A stretch of 64,000 nucleotides of DNA, from positions 1 through 64,000 of the forward strand of contig JAFMIR010000019.1 of NCBI GenBank assembly GCA_017853885.1, read 5' to 3'. This document shows positions 52,162 through 61,422 of this stretch, piece after piece. Origin of the DNA: Prosthecobacter sp. (GTDB lineage Bacteria > Verrucomicrobiota > Verrucomicrobiia > Verrucomicrobiales > Verrucomicrobiaceae). Below the pieces are notes generated by a model. The model ran no database searches and was not told the DNA's origin. It saw only the letters and a program-made list of their open reading frames with translations. The translations under genes were made by a program, and so were the position numbers. Numbering within the stretch: the stretch's first letter is position 1; every line of letters starts with the position of its first letter.

Positions 52162-54345
52162 ATGGAATCCTCGACTTCACAGTTCGTCTTCAACCCCTTG
52201 CCTGAGGCCTTTGCCGTCGGTGTTGCTTTCACGGCGGCTGTGTCAGGACTGGCGCTTATGGCTTGGCGGCGCAGCGGTTGGCGACCCATCATCGGCTGGC
52301 TCGAATTACTGCGTATCATCATCTCAGTTGCCATCGCGTTTACGTTGCTGCAACCCGAGTGGTTGGAGACCTTCAAACCTCAAAACAAACCCGTTTTGGT
52401 CGTGCTGGCAGACGTTTCCGGCTCAATGGGAACGAAGGATGTGATTCGCGGCAAAGAAACAGTCGAAAGAGCAGAGCTTGTGAAGCCTCTGATCGACGAA
52501 AAACTATGGTTGCAGCTCAAAGATCGCATGGATGTGATCCTTGAGCCATTTTCGCCTGCCACGACGGATGGCACAGATATTCACGCAGCACTGCTCGGAG
52601 CGCTGGAGAAACAGCCGAACCTGAAATCGATCGTCTTGATCAGCGATGGCGATTGGAACCAAGGCCAACCGCCTTCGCAGGCCGCCACGCGGCTGCGCAT
52701 GCGAGAGGTTCCTGTGTTTGCGGTGCCTATCGGATCAGAGACTCGGATGCCGGATATTGAGCTAAGCAGTTTTGATGTGCCAACCTTCGCCGTGGCGGGT
52801 AAGCCGCTGCGCATTCCATTCGTGATCAATAGCTCGCTACCGCGTGATGAGATTATCGCTCTCGAAATGCGATCGACGAGTGGTGAGGTCGTGACCCAAG
52901 AGATCAAATTGCCCGCAATGAGCCGCTACCAAGATGCCATAACTTGGAAGCCGGAGACACCGGGAGAGTTGAAGCTCACCCTGACGATTCCAACCATGCC
53001 AGACGAGCGCTATCCTGAAAACAACACTCAGGAGGCACCTCTCAGTGTGCGAAAGGAACAGCTTAAAGTGCTCCTGATCGAGTCTTTCCCACGCTGGGAG
53101 TACCGCTACCTGCGCAACGCACTTGAACGCGATCCGGGAGTGGAGGCGAACTGCTTGCTGCTACATCCCGGGCTGGGGCAGATGGGCACTGGGCGTGGTT
53201 ATATCGAACAATTCCCAAAGGATGAGGAGTTGACGAAGTTTGATGTCGTCTTCCTAGGCGATGTCGGTGTTGAGAAAGGGCAACTCACCACGCAGCAGTG
53301 CAACGCACTTCAAAAAATCGTGCGCGATCAAGCCGCCGGACTCGTCTTTATGCCGGGTTTTCATGGATTCCAAGCATCGCTGCAGCAAACCGTGCTCGCC
53401 GATCTGCTTCCGGTCATTTGGGACGCCGCGCAGCCTCGTGGATGGGGATCGAGCGTTCCGGGCAAGTTCGCTCTGACCGAGGCCGGCATGCGCAGCCTTT
53501 TGACAAAACTCGAAGACAGTGACGAGGCCAGCTCCCGTGTCTGGAGCACGCTTCCCGGCTTTCAGTGGTATGCACCGACTCTCCGGGCGAAGGCAGGTAG
53601 TGAGGTTCTTGCCATCCACAGCAGTGAATCGAATTCATTCGGCCGTGTGCCTCTCATCGTCACAAAAACCTACGGTGCAGGTAAAATTCTCTTCATGGGC
53701 ACTGACGGTGCCTGGCGCTGGCGCAAGGGCGTCGAAGACCAATATCACTACCGCTTTTGGGGGCAGGTGGTTCGCTGGATGGCCTACCAGCGAAACATGA
53801 GTCGGGGAGACAAGATGCGCCTGTTTTACTCGCCTGACCGCCCACGCACCGGCGATGTGCTCACATTGAACGCAAACGTCATGAGCTTGACCGGAGAACC
53901 TTTGCGTGAAGGCACAGTGATCGCCCAGATTGCCACACCAAGCGGCCAAGTGAGCAGTGTTCGCCTCCTTCCTGCCGGCGAAGAGGCTTGGGGACTCTTC
54001 AACGGCACCTTCACTCCCATCGAACCCGGTGAACATATCATCGAATTGAGCTGCGCTGAGGCCGCTTCGAACTTGGTAACGAAGCTGTACATTCAAGGCA
54101 CTCATCGTGAAAAGCGCGGTCAGCCAGCCCGCGTCGATGTGTTGAAGGAAATCGCTCAATTCACGAAAGGTCGTATTTTGGATGCCTCGAATCCACAAGG
54201 TATCGTCAATGCTATTGCTGCTATCCCAGATGAGGCCATGCAGGAGCGCCGCGTGCCGATTTGGGCCCATCCCGCCTGGGCTGGCTTGCTGGTGTTTTTG
54301 ATGAGTGTGTTTTGGATCGGACGAAAGGCTGCTGGCGCGTTTTAA
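52162..54345 (+). CDS. Membrane protein with von Willebrand A domain and glutamine-amidotransferase-like domain
   Basis: 727 residues. Two membrane segments at the N-terminus (about 14-34 and 50-68) and one at the very C-terminus (about 705-723), leaving a large domain on one side. The VWA domain (about 78-200) has the metal-binding DVSGSMG, a Thr in TTDGTDIHAAL and ISDGDWNQGQPP, so a MIDAS site is likely. A central region (LLIESFPRWEYRYLRNALE to about 470) resembles the class I amidotransferase-like fold of similar planctomycete and verrucomicrobial proteins. BatA/BatB are smaller relatives; a partner MoxR ATPase is not seen here. Role unknown; assembly of an envelope complex is a guess. Confidence 0.75.
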   Translation: MESSTSQFVFNPLPEAFAVGVAFTAAVSGLALMAWRRSGWRPIIGWLELLRIIISVAIAFTLLQPEWLETFKPQNKPVLVVLADVSGSMGTKDVIRGKETVERAELVKPLIDEKLWLQLKDRMDVILEPFSPATTDGTDIHAALLGALEKQPNLKSIVLISDGDWNQGQPPSQAATRLRMREVPVFAVPIGSETRMPDIELSSFDVPTFAVAGKPLRIPFVINSSLPRDEIIALEMRSTSGEVVTQEIKLPAMSRYQDAITWKPETPGELKLTLTIPTMPDERYPENNTQEAPLSVRKEQLKVLLIESFPRWEYRYLRNALERDPGVEANCLLLHPGLGQMGTGRGYIEQFPKDEELTKFDVVFLGDVGVEKGQLTTQQCNALQKIVRDQAAGLVFMPGFHGFQASLQQTVLADLLPVIWDAAQPRGWGSSVPGKFALTEAGMRSLLTKLEDSDEASSRVWSTLPGFQWYAPTLRAKAGSEVLAIHSSESNSFGRVPLIVTKTYGAGKILFMGTDGAWRWRKGVEDQYHYRFWGQVVRWMAYQRNMSRGDKMRLFYSPDRPRTGDVLTLNANVMSLTGEPLREGTVIAQIATPSGQVSSVRLLPAGEEAWGLFNGTFTPIEPGEHIIELSCAEAASNLVTKLYIQGTHREKRGQPARVDVLKEIAQFTKGRILDASNPQGIVNAIAAIPDEAMQERRVPIWAHPAWAGLLVFLMSVFWIGRKAAGAF

Positions 54346-54411
54346 TGTTACCGTAACGGCTAAGCCATGATTGCATTCCGAGCGAGTTGTCGTTTAAACC
54401 AGCCAGACATC

Positions 54412-56730
54412 ATGAAAATACCTCTTCTAGTCTCTCTTCTCGCGATTCCTTTCGCCGTGCAGGCGAAGACGAAATGGATCGAAGCCGAATCGTTTGCCCA
54501 TCTTGGTGGTTGGGTGCTCGACACGCAGTTCATCGACATCATGGGCTCTCCCTACTTGATGGCACACGGTATGGGCAAAATTGTCAGAGACGCCGAGACC
54601 GAAATCGAAATGCCAACGGGCGAATACACGGTTTGGGTGCGCACTAAAAACTGGGTGGGTCCTTGGGATGCTCCTGGGGCACCGGGACGTTTCCAGATTG
54701 CTCTGAACGGAAAAACACTTGAACATGCATTTGGCGCCAACGGCAAAGACTGGCAATGGGAGAAAGCGGGACCGGTTCACCTCGATGGAAAAACCAAGCT
54801 CTCACTGAAGGACCTCACTGGCTTTGACGGTCGTGTGGACGCCATCGTGCTGAGCGATGACTCCAGTTTCACACCGGACGTCAGCATGCGCAAAAAAATG
54901 CTCAATCTCCCGCAGGAAACTCCCGAGACTAGCGAATATGACCTTGTCGTTGTGGGTGGTGGATACAGTGGCATGGGTGCGGCGGTGTCTGGTGCTCGCC
55001 AAGGCCTGAAAGTAGCCTTTATTCAGAACCGCCCGGTGCTAGGTGGCAATGGTTCGAGCGAGATTCAGGTCTGGGCCATGGGCGGCACACGTCGCGGCTT
55101 GTATCCGCATCTCGGCGAAATCATTGAAGAAATGGCCGACCGAGCCAGCAACAGCCCTGCAGCTGATCCGCAGGAGTTCAATGACAAGCTCAAGGAAGAT
55201 GTGGTCCGGGCTGAGAAGACCCTTGATCTCTTTCTCAACACCCACGTTTACCAAGTAGAGATGGGCAAAGACGCCAAAAAGATCCGCAGCGTCACCGGCC
55301 TCGATACGAAAAGCGGCAAGGAAACCCGCTTCGTCGGCAAATTTTTTGTCGATTGCACCGGCCATGGCAGTGTGGGAGCACTCGCCGGCGCGGAATTCAT
55401 GATGGAGGAAAAAGGCCGCATGGGCATGAGCAACATGTGGGTCATGCAGAACCTCAAAAAGCCCGTTTCTTGGCCGCAAACGTCATGGGCATTGCCTTTG
55501 GAACTGCAGGACTTCCCCGAGCCGCAGACTATGGCACCGGTCGGCAAAAAAAACAAAGCCAACCAGACTGGCTACGACCTCGGCTACAAGCCGGTGCCAA
55601 ACCCAGAAGACTACGTCCACGGTGAGTGGTTCTGGGAGAGCGGCTTTGATAAGCACCCCATCAACGACCTCGAGCTGATCCGCGATCACAATTTCCGCGC
55701 CGTCTACGGGGCCGTCTCCGCTCTAAAAAACCTCAAGCCTGAGAAATACGGCACCTATGACCTCACTTGGCTCGCTTACATCGGCGGCCCGCGCGAAAGC
55801 CGCCGCATTGTCGGTGACCTCATCTTGAACGGAGAGGACATGGTCAAAGGAGTCATTCATCCCGATGGTTGCGTGCCTACCACTTGGGATCAGGACCTCC
55901 ACTATCCGAAAGAGCAATACATGAAGAAATTCCCCGAGAATCCCTTCATCAGTCGCGCCGAATTCGGTAAACATACCGATCGCAAAAACGGCTATCCAGT
56001 CCCCTATCGCTGCTTCTACAGCAAAGATATTGGCAACCTCTTTATGGCCGGCCGCACCATCAGCGTCGAACGTCACGCCCTAGGTTCCACCCGTGTTATG
56101 CGCACCTGTGGCATGATGGGAGAGGTCGTCGGCAAAGCCGCTTGGATCTGCGTACGCCATCACACCAGCCCGCGTGGTGTCTATGAGCAATATCTGGACA
56201 TCCTGAAGGACCTCATGAGCCAGCCTGGCAGCATGCGCCGCGACACCATCGAGGGTAGCCTTTACGTGCCGAACAACGCCAAGAAACTGCCAGACATCCA
56301 GAGCGACAGCATTGATCCCAAAAAACTCGAAGGTATTGTCATTGATGACAAGGATGCTGAATTGAACGGCAAATGGACACACGGTGAAGGCTTAAAGCCC
56401 TATGTTGGTGACTACTACAGCTATGGCAGCGACAAAAACGCGAGTGCTCGCTTCGCTTTCAGCGTCAAGGAAACCGGCCCATACGAGGTTCGCATCTTTT
56501 TCCAACCGCACGAAAATCGGGCCAAGAGCGCTCCGGTCACCGTTCTCAGCGCCAACGGCGAAAAGACGGTCTCCGTCAATCAAACTCAAAAGCCCAAACT
56601 CGATCTAGGGGCATACAGCCTTGGTGTCTTCACCTTCAATTCCGGCGAGGAGTCTGCCGTCATCTTCCGCACAGAAGGTGCGAAGGGAAATATCCATCTC
56701 GACGCCGTGCAGGTGCTGCCTGCAAAATGA
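54412..56730 (+). CDS. Exported FAD-dependent oxidoreductase with flanking carbohydrate-binding-like domains
   Basis: 772 residues from the ATG at 54412. Signal peptide LLVSLLAIPFAVQA. An N-terminal beta-rich module (about 20-155, with EAESFAHLGGWVLDTQF) is like those that bind carbohydrate. The dinucleotide fold follows: YDLVVVGGGYSGMGAAVSGA (about 180-199, G-x-G-x-x-G) and VLGGNGSSEIQVWAMGGTRR, the PF12831 hallmark. Near 440-600 are GPRESRRIVGDLILN and FMAGRTISVERHALGSTRVMRTCG, which complete FAD binding. A C-terminal beta module (about 650-770) resembles the first. Likely acts on a polysaccharide outside the cytoplasm; the substrate is unknown. Confidence 0.85.
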   Translation: MKIPLLVSLLAIPFAVQAKTKWIEAESFAHLGGWVLDTQFIDIMGSPYLMAHGMGKIVRDAETEIEMPTGEYTVWVRTKNWVGPWDAPGAPGRFQIALNGKTLEHAFGANGKDWQWEKAGPVHLDGKTKLSLKDLTGFDGRVDAIVLSDDSSFTPDVSMRKKMLNLPQETPETSEYDLVVVGGGYSGMGAAVSGARQGLKVAFIQNRPVLGGNGSSEIQVWAMGGTRRGLYPHLGEIIEEMADRASNSPAADPQEFNDKLKEDVVRAEKTLDLFLNTHVYQVEMGKDAKKIRSVTGLDTKSGKETRFVGKFFVDCTGHGSVGALAGAEFMMEEKGRMGMSNMWVMQNLKKPVSWPQTSWALPLELQDFPEPQTMAPVGKKNKANQTGYDLGYKPVPNPEDYVHGEWFWESGFDKHPINDLELIRDHNFRAVYGAVSALKNLKPEKYGTYDLTWLAYIGGPRESRRIVGDLILNGEDMVKGVIHPDGCVPTTWDQDLHYPKEQYMKKFPENPFISRAEFGKHTDRKNGYPVPYRCFYSKDIGNLFMAGRTISVERHALGSTRVMRTCGMMGEVVGKAAWICVRHHTSPRGVYEQYLDILKDLMSQPGSMRRDTIEGSLYVPNNAKKLPDIQSDSIDPKKLEGIVIDDKDAELNGKWTHGEGLKPYVGDYYSYGSDKNASARFAFSVKETGPYEVRIFFQPHENRAKSAPVTVLSANGEKTVSVNQTQKPKLDLGAYSLGVFTFNSGEESAVIFRTEGAKGNIHLDAVQVLPAK

Positions 56731-57054
56731 GATAAGCCCCATCATTTTCATCCTTCAGAAACGAAAGTTTCAAAAAGGGCTGTCTCAAATGACCGGGGAG
56801 TGCGTTGGCCTCCGTGGCAAGGAAAGAGCGAGTAAGCTATTGGAACAATAGATAACAAGCGAATGAGGCTGCCCCGGCGACGGAAATCAGACAGATATTT
56901 TGAGAATCGGTCTAAAGACCAGAAACTTCACGAGAACGCGAATGCGGGAGCATTTCAGGCAAAACTCCATCACCCTTCTAGCCCATCGTCACGCATGTTC
57001 CATTGGCAACCAAGGCATCAATGACAGGCCGGCCTATCTGCTAGATTGGAGATA
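56731..57054. other. Gap containing the left arm of the inverted repeat
   Basis: 324 bases between the FAD oxidoreductase and the small lipoprotein gene. It contains the left 55-bp repeat arm (56862-56916). GGGCTGTCTCAAA near 56777 resembles an end of some insertion sequences, but I see no transposase remnant. Nothing else is recognisable. Confidence 0.4.
56862..56916 (+). repeat. Left arm of a 55-bp inverted repeat
   Basis: Matches the reverse complement of 57519-57573 with about five mismatches in 55 bases (aligned by eye). The shared core includes AATGAGGCTGCC, AAATCAGACAGA and ATTTTGAGAATC. The two arms enclose 602 bases that hold one small lipoprotein gene. Confidence 0.85.
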
Positions 57055-57489
57055 TCACCCCACTCCATGCATCGTCCCGTCTGCAAAAAGTGTCATGATG
57101 GCTTTTGCGCCATCTTTTCCCGTAATTTCAACATCGACTTCGAGTGAGTTGCGAGTCTTTCGCACTGCCATAGGGCCGACAAAAGATTGATAACCGTGTT
57201 TCCTGACAAAAGCCGCGATTTCGCCTCCATTTTGAACAATGACGTAATCAGCTAAAATAGATTTCCCATCGGCTTCACCAACCCCGACTCGGTCAAGATG
57301 ATATCGTAAAGTGTCATCCAAATGCGCCCAAGAGATCACATCATGAGCTGAAATATCGTGAATGCTTTCGCTGGTTAGAACTTCTGTGCGAGTGCCGACG
57401 GATGATCCATGCCTGCATGCACATAGAGCTGTAAGGAGCGCCGTAAGAGCACCCATTATGATACCTCTTTTCGTTAATTTAAGAGTCAT
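57055..57489 (-). CDS. Small lipoprotein, unknown, inside inverted repeats
   Basis: 144 residues. The leader LKLTKRGIIMGALTALLTALCAC has a basic start and hydrophobic core with a lipobox-like LCAC, so lipidation near Cys25 is likely. The mature part has no family I recognise: a short region TEVLTSESIHDISAHDVISWAHLDD, then mixed alpha/beta sequence ending ADGTMHGVG. It has no neighbour on its strand within an operon. The gene is enclosed by a 55-bp inverted repeat, which sets it apart from the surrounding genes and suggests it came in as a unit. Confidence 0.65.
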   Translation of the reverse strand: MTLKLTKRGIIMGALTALLTALCACRHGSSVGTRTEVLTSESIHDISAHDVISWAHLDDTLRYHLDRVGVGEADGKSILADYVIVQNGGEIAAFVRKHGYQSFVGPMAVRKTRNSLEVDVEITGKDGAKAIMTLFADGTMHGVG

Positions 57490-57518
57490 GATATGCGGTT
57501 CGGGTTAGCCAAGCATCA

Positions 57519-57573
57519 TTTAGACTGATTCTCAAAATGTCTGTCTGATTTGCGTCGGCGCGGCAGCCTCATT
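57519..57573 (-). repeat. Right arm of the 55-bp inverted repeat
   Basis: Mirror of 56862-56916 with about five differences. Its core reads TTTAGACTGATTCTCAAAAT, then TCTGTCTGATTTGCGTCGGC, then GCAGCCTCATT, on the plus strand. It starts 29 bases upstream of the lipoprotein start codon, so it may also carry promoter sequence. Confidence 0.85.
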
Positions 57574-57688
57574 GGCGGAGACTAACCGTACGCCACTTGG
57601 TCCAGCCTTGCGACTATTTCATCATGCCGATGGGCATCACGTCCCAAGAAACGATGCCTATTTAACATGCAAACCGGTATAGCCTGCC

Positions 57689-58693
57689 TCAAAGCATGCT
57701 GCGCACAAACGGCAGCATGCCGGAGTAAAGAGAACTGCCGCGGTAACGACTGAGCTGCTCGTTGACTAACTCAGCATCGCTATCCACATCGGCGGGCAGA
57801 AGTTCCTCGTGAGAATGGCCACCACACACGGAAAAGACGTGAACAAAGCGTGAGTCACAATCCCGACGGACCTCACCGCGAATACCTTGGCCTTCGATCA
57901 CCAAGCTTTGCAGGGCCGGACCAGAGTCTTTTTCAACCAGCTCGAGGTCTAGAGCGGCACCAAGGCGTTGGTTGATCCAAGCGGCTAGCAACAGGGCGGT
58001 GCTACGTTGACCACGCAGATAGCTGACACGAAGGGTGCGGACCTGCGACAGTTTCTGCAGGGCTGACGCGTCTTGGAAGCAACTGGCTAGTGCAGTGCGC
58101 ATGAAGTGGGAGCGAGTCCAGGCAAGATCGCGAATGTCGAGATCTGTGTGATCCTCCTTGATGGCAAGGAGGGCATCGAACTGGCGAGCAGGATCCCTCC
58201 AGCGCGAACTGTCGATGATGAGAGTGTCTATGCGGGAATAAAAACGTTCCTCGAAGTTCTTGGTGAGATCTGCCTGCCACCAGACGACGAGGGGAAGATC
58301 GGAGTCGAGGTGGGCAAAGATGAGGTTTTGCACCTGAGCGGCATCGCCCCCCTCCAAGATGAAGGTGATCTGCTCGGAGCAGACAGCCTGCTTTCCTTGG
58401 TAAGGACGACAGAGAGCCTGAATCCAAGAGCGGGCGCGGGGCTGCTGAACCTTGGGAAGGGCGAGAATGAGCATGGCGCGGCAGGCATGCTCAGCAGCAA
58501 TTTTTTCAAGCACTTCGTTGGCCTCCTGAAGGCTGGCACTCTCCTCGATATAAAGAGCAAGATTCACGAGGGATGCACGCGTCTTGGCCTCATCTCCCTC
58601 CCAAAGCTGGTTCAAAGAACGGCTGATGTGACTGATGGGAGTCTCTAGCCCAAGGCGGCTGAGTGTATCGTTGTCAGGCAAGGAGGAAGGCAT
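57689..58693 (-). CDS. opcA: OpcA-like glucose-6-phosphate dehydrogenase assembly protein
   Basis: 334 residues from the ATG at 58693. OpcA homologues assist glucose-6-phosphate dehydrogenase (Zwf) assembly and activity at the entry of the oxidative pentose phosphate path. Family-like blocks: DSDLPLVVWWQADLTKN (about 160), DTLIIDSSRWRDP, and DLAWTRSHFMRTALASCFQD (about 210), then a C-terminal domain with TLRVSYLRGQRSTALLLAAW and a closing QLSRYRGSSLYSGML. No zwf lies within the window, so the partner gene is elsewhere. It is 22 bases downstream of a Ser/Thr kinase gene on the same strand, an unusual pairing. Confidence 0.8.
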   Translation of the reverse strand: MPSSLPDNDTLSRLGLETPISHISRSLNQLWEGDEAKTRASLVNLALYIEESASLQEANEVLEKIAAEHACRAMLILALPKVQQPRARSWIQALCRPYQGKQAVCSEQITFILEGGDAAQVQNLIFAHLDSDLPLVVWWQADLTKNFEERFYSRIDTLIIDSSRWRDPARQFDALLAIKEDHTDLDIRDLAWTRSHFMRTALASCFQDASALQKLSQVRTLRVSYLRGQRSTALLLAAWINQRLGAALDLELVEKDSGPALQSLVIEGQGIRGEVRRDCDSRFVHVFSVCGGHSHEELLPADVDSDAELVNEQLSRYRGSSLYSGMLPFVRSML

Positions 58694-58715
58694 GGGATTC
58701 AAAGCTGAAATGACA

Positions 58716-61280
58716 TTACTTGCCACGTGCAAGAACGACGCGGAAGCCGATGGTATTTTTCCGAGTTTCGGCAGGAACCGGCTGGCGAGTGGAGGCCTGT
58801 AGCTCGTCTTGATTTGAACTTCGCCAATTCCCGCCACGGACCGTTCCCAAGGGTGGCTTCAACTTTTCGCCCTCCTTGGGCTTGGCCGTGATTTCAAAGT
58901 CCGTACCGGTCCATTCACTGACATTCCCAGCGAGGCCGCAGATGCCCTCGCGATTCGGCGGAAGAATGGCGACACTGGCTAGGTGGGGAGACTTGTCCTC
59001 ATAACCCGCAATGACCTGATCGAGGCTGGCCTTCCGCCCGGCGATGGGGTCGGCGAAATTGTCAATATGGTTCGGCGGCGGCCATTCGTAGCCCCAAGGA
59101 TAAACACCCCTTATGCGGCCATTTCGCTCAGCGGGAGTGGAGCCACGCTCGGGGGGCAAACCGACCGCTCGACTCCATTCCTCGTCGGTGGGTAGACGGT
59201 ATTCGTCCTTAGCGCCGATGAGTCCGGCGTTGCGCTCCCGCTCGCTCAACCAGCGGCAAAAAGCGCGGGCCTCTTCGCGGTCAACTCCGACAACAGGCAG
59301 GTTAACACCTTTGATGGTACCGGTGGCATCATCCATTTTGCCGGGTTTGCGAGCATTCGTGGCACGGGCGTATTCGAGGTAATCGCGATGCCGGGTCTCC
59401 CACGCGGACATCATTAAATTGTCATCGAGGGGAATCATGCGCATGCCGAGGCTATTTGCACTCCACTCACGTCCGAATTTCACGGCCTTGCGGGTCTGCA
59501 TATCACTGAATAGCTCGCTCTGCTCCCCTTCCCTGACTTCGCCCTCTAGGACAACATCGGCAAACCCCTCCCCACGCAACTCGACCTCAAAGGGGCCGGT
59601 GCGCACGCGGGGCAGCTCGAGTGGCGTTTCGCCAAGCAGCTGTTCGTGCATATAGACCCGCACCTTCTCCGGCTGGCTGCGCACCATGACGCTGCCATAA
59701 GTTTGACGCTCGACGCGGAGGTGAAAAGCCTGCCAGTTCTTCACGCCCTCGGCGGCACCTTCATCCTCGCCATCCCCGTCCGGCATCTCGAATGGCTCAG
59801 GCTGGCCGCTTTCAACAAAGTAAAAAGGCTCAACAACGTAGTGATGCTCTTGGCTTAAAAAAGAACCATCGCGGTCCTGCTCAGTAAGCCAATAACGGAA
59901 GGCCTCAGCATCGCCGATGGGGGCAACAACGATGTAGGCGCTCTCCTTGCTCTTACTTGGCTGGGAGCGAACGACTTTTCCCTCAAAAGAACGATTTCCA
60001 GCATCAAGAAAGCGACGGAAATACTTCATCTGAACTGGCTCAAGGCTGATGTGTCCACCAGCCGCAGGCTTGAAGCTCATGCCAAGGCTGTTCACCCAGC
60101 GTTCTCCCTTTTGTGGCAGACGGGTAGCCTCAAGCTTTAACTCGAAGACAGCCGGCTCACCATCGCGCACGGTGTGCTCGATCTCTTCCTGCTTGTGACC
60201 GGGTAGCATGAGCTGGTAGATCACCGGCACACCTTCAGCGGGGTTCAGCTCGAGCGGCGTGACGCCCAGCCTCTCCTGCCCGGCGAAAACAGCGGCTCCG
60301 GGCGGCGTGGTGAGGATGCGCATGCGCGGCTGACTCTGCTTCATCGCCACGATCTGGGCGTGGCGCTGCTTTTGCGCGATCCACATGCCCGCTGCTCCGC
60401 CAATCAAGGCGACTAACGAGGCGGCGGCGAGTCCCCAAGTCCATAACGCACGGCGACTGGAGGGTAGCGGCTGGCCTTTCAAAGCAAGCGCCATCTCATT
60501 GGCGTTGACGAATCGATCTTTGGCCTGAGGGGCGCAGGCAGTGCAAATGACATCGTGCAAACGGCGCCATACGCTGAGGTTTTCCCCTGTTTCGGTGCAG
60601 GACGGCAGATCGGGAAAGTCGAGGCGGTCCTTTCCTGTGCTGGCCTCATAAAGCACCATGCCGAGCGAAAAAATGTCTGACGCGGCCGATCCTGGCCCCT
60701 CGGGCGCCACAAAACCTTCCGTGCCGACAAAGCTGCGCTGGCCGAGAAGCGCCACCAAACCGATGTCTGCCAGCCGACACTTGCCATCGATGAAGACCAG
60801 ATTGGAAGGCTTCACATCGCGGTGGATGAGTTGATTTCGATGCAGATAGTCAAGGCCCTCGGCAATGTTCACCCCCAAAGCGATGCAGCGCTCAGCCAGC
60901 ACGCGCTTGTCACGTCGCATCTGCAAACCCAACGTGTGGGGCGTGTAGGTCTCCACTTCGATCTGACGACCTGTCTCAAGATCGTCAGCAAGCTCCATCA
61001 CATAATAATAAAAGCCCTCCCCTGCATTGCGTCCCACCTGCAGGATCGGCACAAGACCCTCGTGGCGACGGGAAATGGGCTCGTAGCGCTTGATGGCCTC
61101 AAACTCGCGCTCAAACGAATCTGGACGATCATAGTCGTCCCGCCATACCACCTTCACCGCTCGCAGCGCCCCCGTGACGCTCCGTGCCATCCAGACTTCA
61201 CCAAAAGCACCGCGGCCAATGAGACGAAGGGTCTCATGGTCTCGGATTTCCGGAGCGGAACGTACGGCAGGGGTCGGCAT
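58716..61280 (-). CDS. Ser/Thr protein kinase with PEGA and SUMF1-type modules
   Basis: 854 residues from the ATG at 61280. Kinase domain (about 12-280): GRGAFGEVWMA loop, VKVVW Lys, catalytic HRDVKPSNLVF, and LADIGLVALL where the usual D-F-G is D-I-G. One membrane segment follows (about 298-320). Outside the membrane come a PEGA-like unit (about 335-400, LTTPPGAAVFAGQERLGVTP), a partly degenerate SUMF1-like unit, a second PEGA unit (about 560-610) and a full formylglycine-generating-enzyme-like SUMF1 domain (about 640-852) with RLPTDEEWSRAVG, GNVSEWTG and TVRGGNWRSS. Kinases of this plan are common in Verrucomicrobia and Planctomycetes. The ligand and phosphorylation targets are unknown. Confidence 0.88.
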   Translation of the reverse strand: MPTPAVRSAPEIRDHETLRLIGRGAFGEVWMARSVTGALRAVKVVWRDDYDRPDSFEREFEAIKRYEPISRRHEGLVPILQVGRNAGEGFYYYVMELADDLETGRQIEVETYTPHTLGLQMRRDKRVLAERCIALGVNIAEGLDYLHRNQLIHRDVKPSNLVFIDGKCRLADIGLVALLGQRSFVGTEGFVAPEGPGSAASDIFSLGMVLYEASTGKDRLDFPDLPSCTETGENLSVWRRLHDVICTACAPQAKDRFVNANEMALALKGQPLPSSRRALWTWGLAAASLVALIGGAAGMWIAQKQRHAQIVAMKQSQPRMRILTTPPGAAVFAGQERLGVTPLELNPAEGVPVIYQLMLPGHKQEEIEHTVRDGEPAVFELKLEATRLPQKGERWVNSLGMSFKPAAGGHISLEPVQMKYFRRFLDAGNRSFEGKVVRSQPSKSKESAYIVVAPIGDAEAFRYWLTEQDRDGSFLSQEHHYVVEPFYFVESGQPEPFEMPDGDGEDEGAAEGVKNWQAFHLRVERQTYGSVMVRSQPEKVRVYMHEQLLGETPLELPRVRTGPFEVELRGEGFADVVLEGEVREGEQSELFSDMQTRKAVKFGREWSANSLGMRMIPLDDNLMMSAWETRHRDYLEYARATNARKPGKMDDATGTIKGVNLPVVGVDREEARAFCRWLSERERNAGLIGAKDEYRLPTDEEWSRAVGLPPERGSTPAERNGRIRGVYPWGYEWPPPNHIDNFADPIAGRKASLDQVIAGYEDKSPHLASVAILPPNREGICGLAGNVSEWTGTDFEITAKPKEGEKLKPPLGTVRGGNWRSSNQDELQASTRQPVPAETRKNTIGFRVVLARGK

Positions 61281-61422
61281 GCTTCGATGGAGGATTACAC
61301 CGCAGAGCAGGAAGGATGTCGAGAGGCAAAGCAGGCCCAAAGAAGGTGTTTTTGAGGTTTGAATCGTTCCTTGAGCGCGGAAGAAAGGGAGCTAGTCTTG
61401 CCGCCCTTTTCCCCAAAACATC

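Noticed and set aside
56731..57688. Intact insertion sequence around the inverted repeat
   Set aside because: No transposase or fragment of one is readable in any frame; only the repeat arms and a lipoprotein gene are present.
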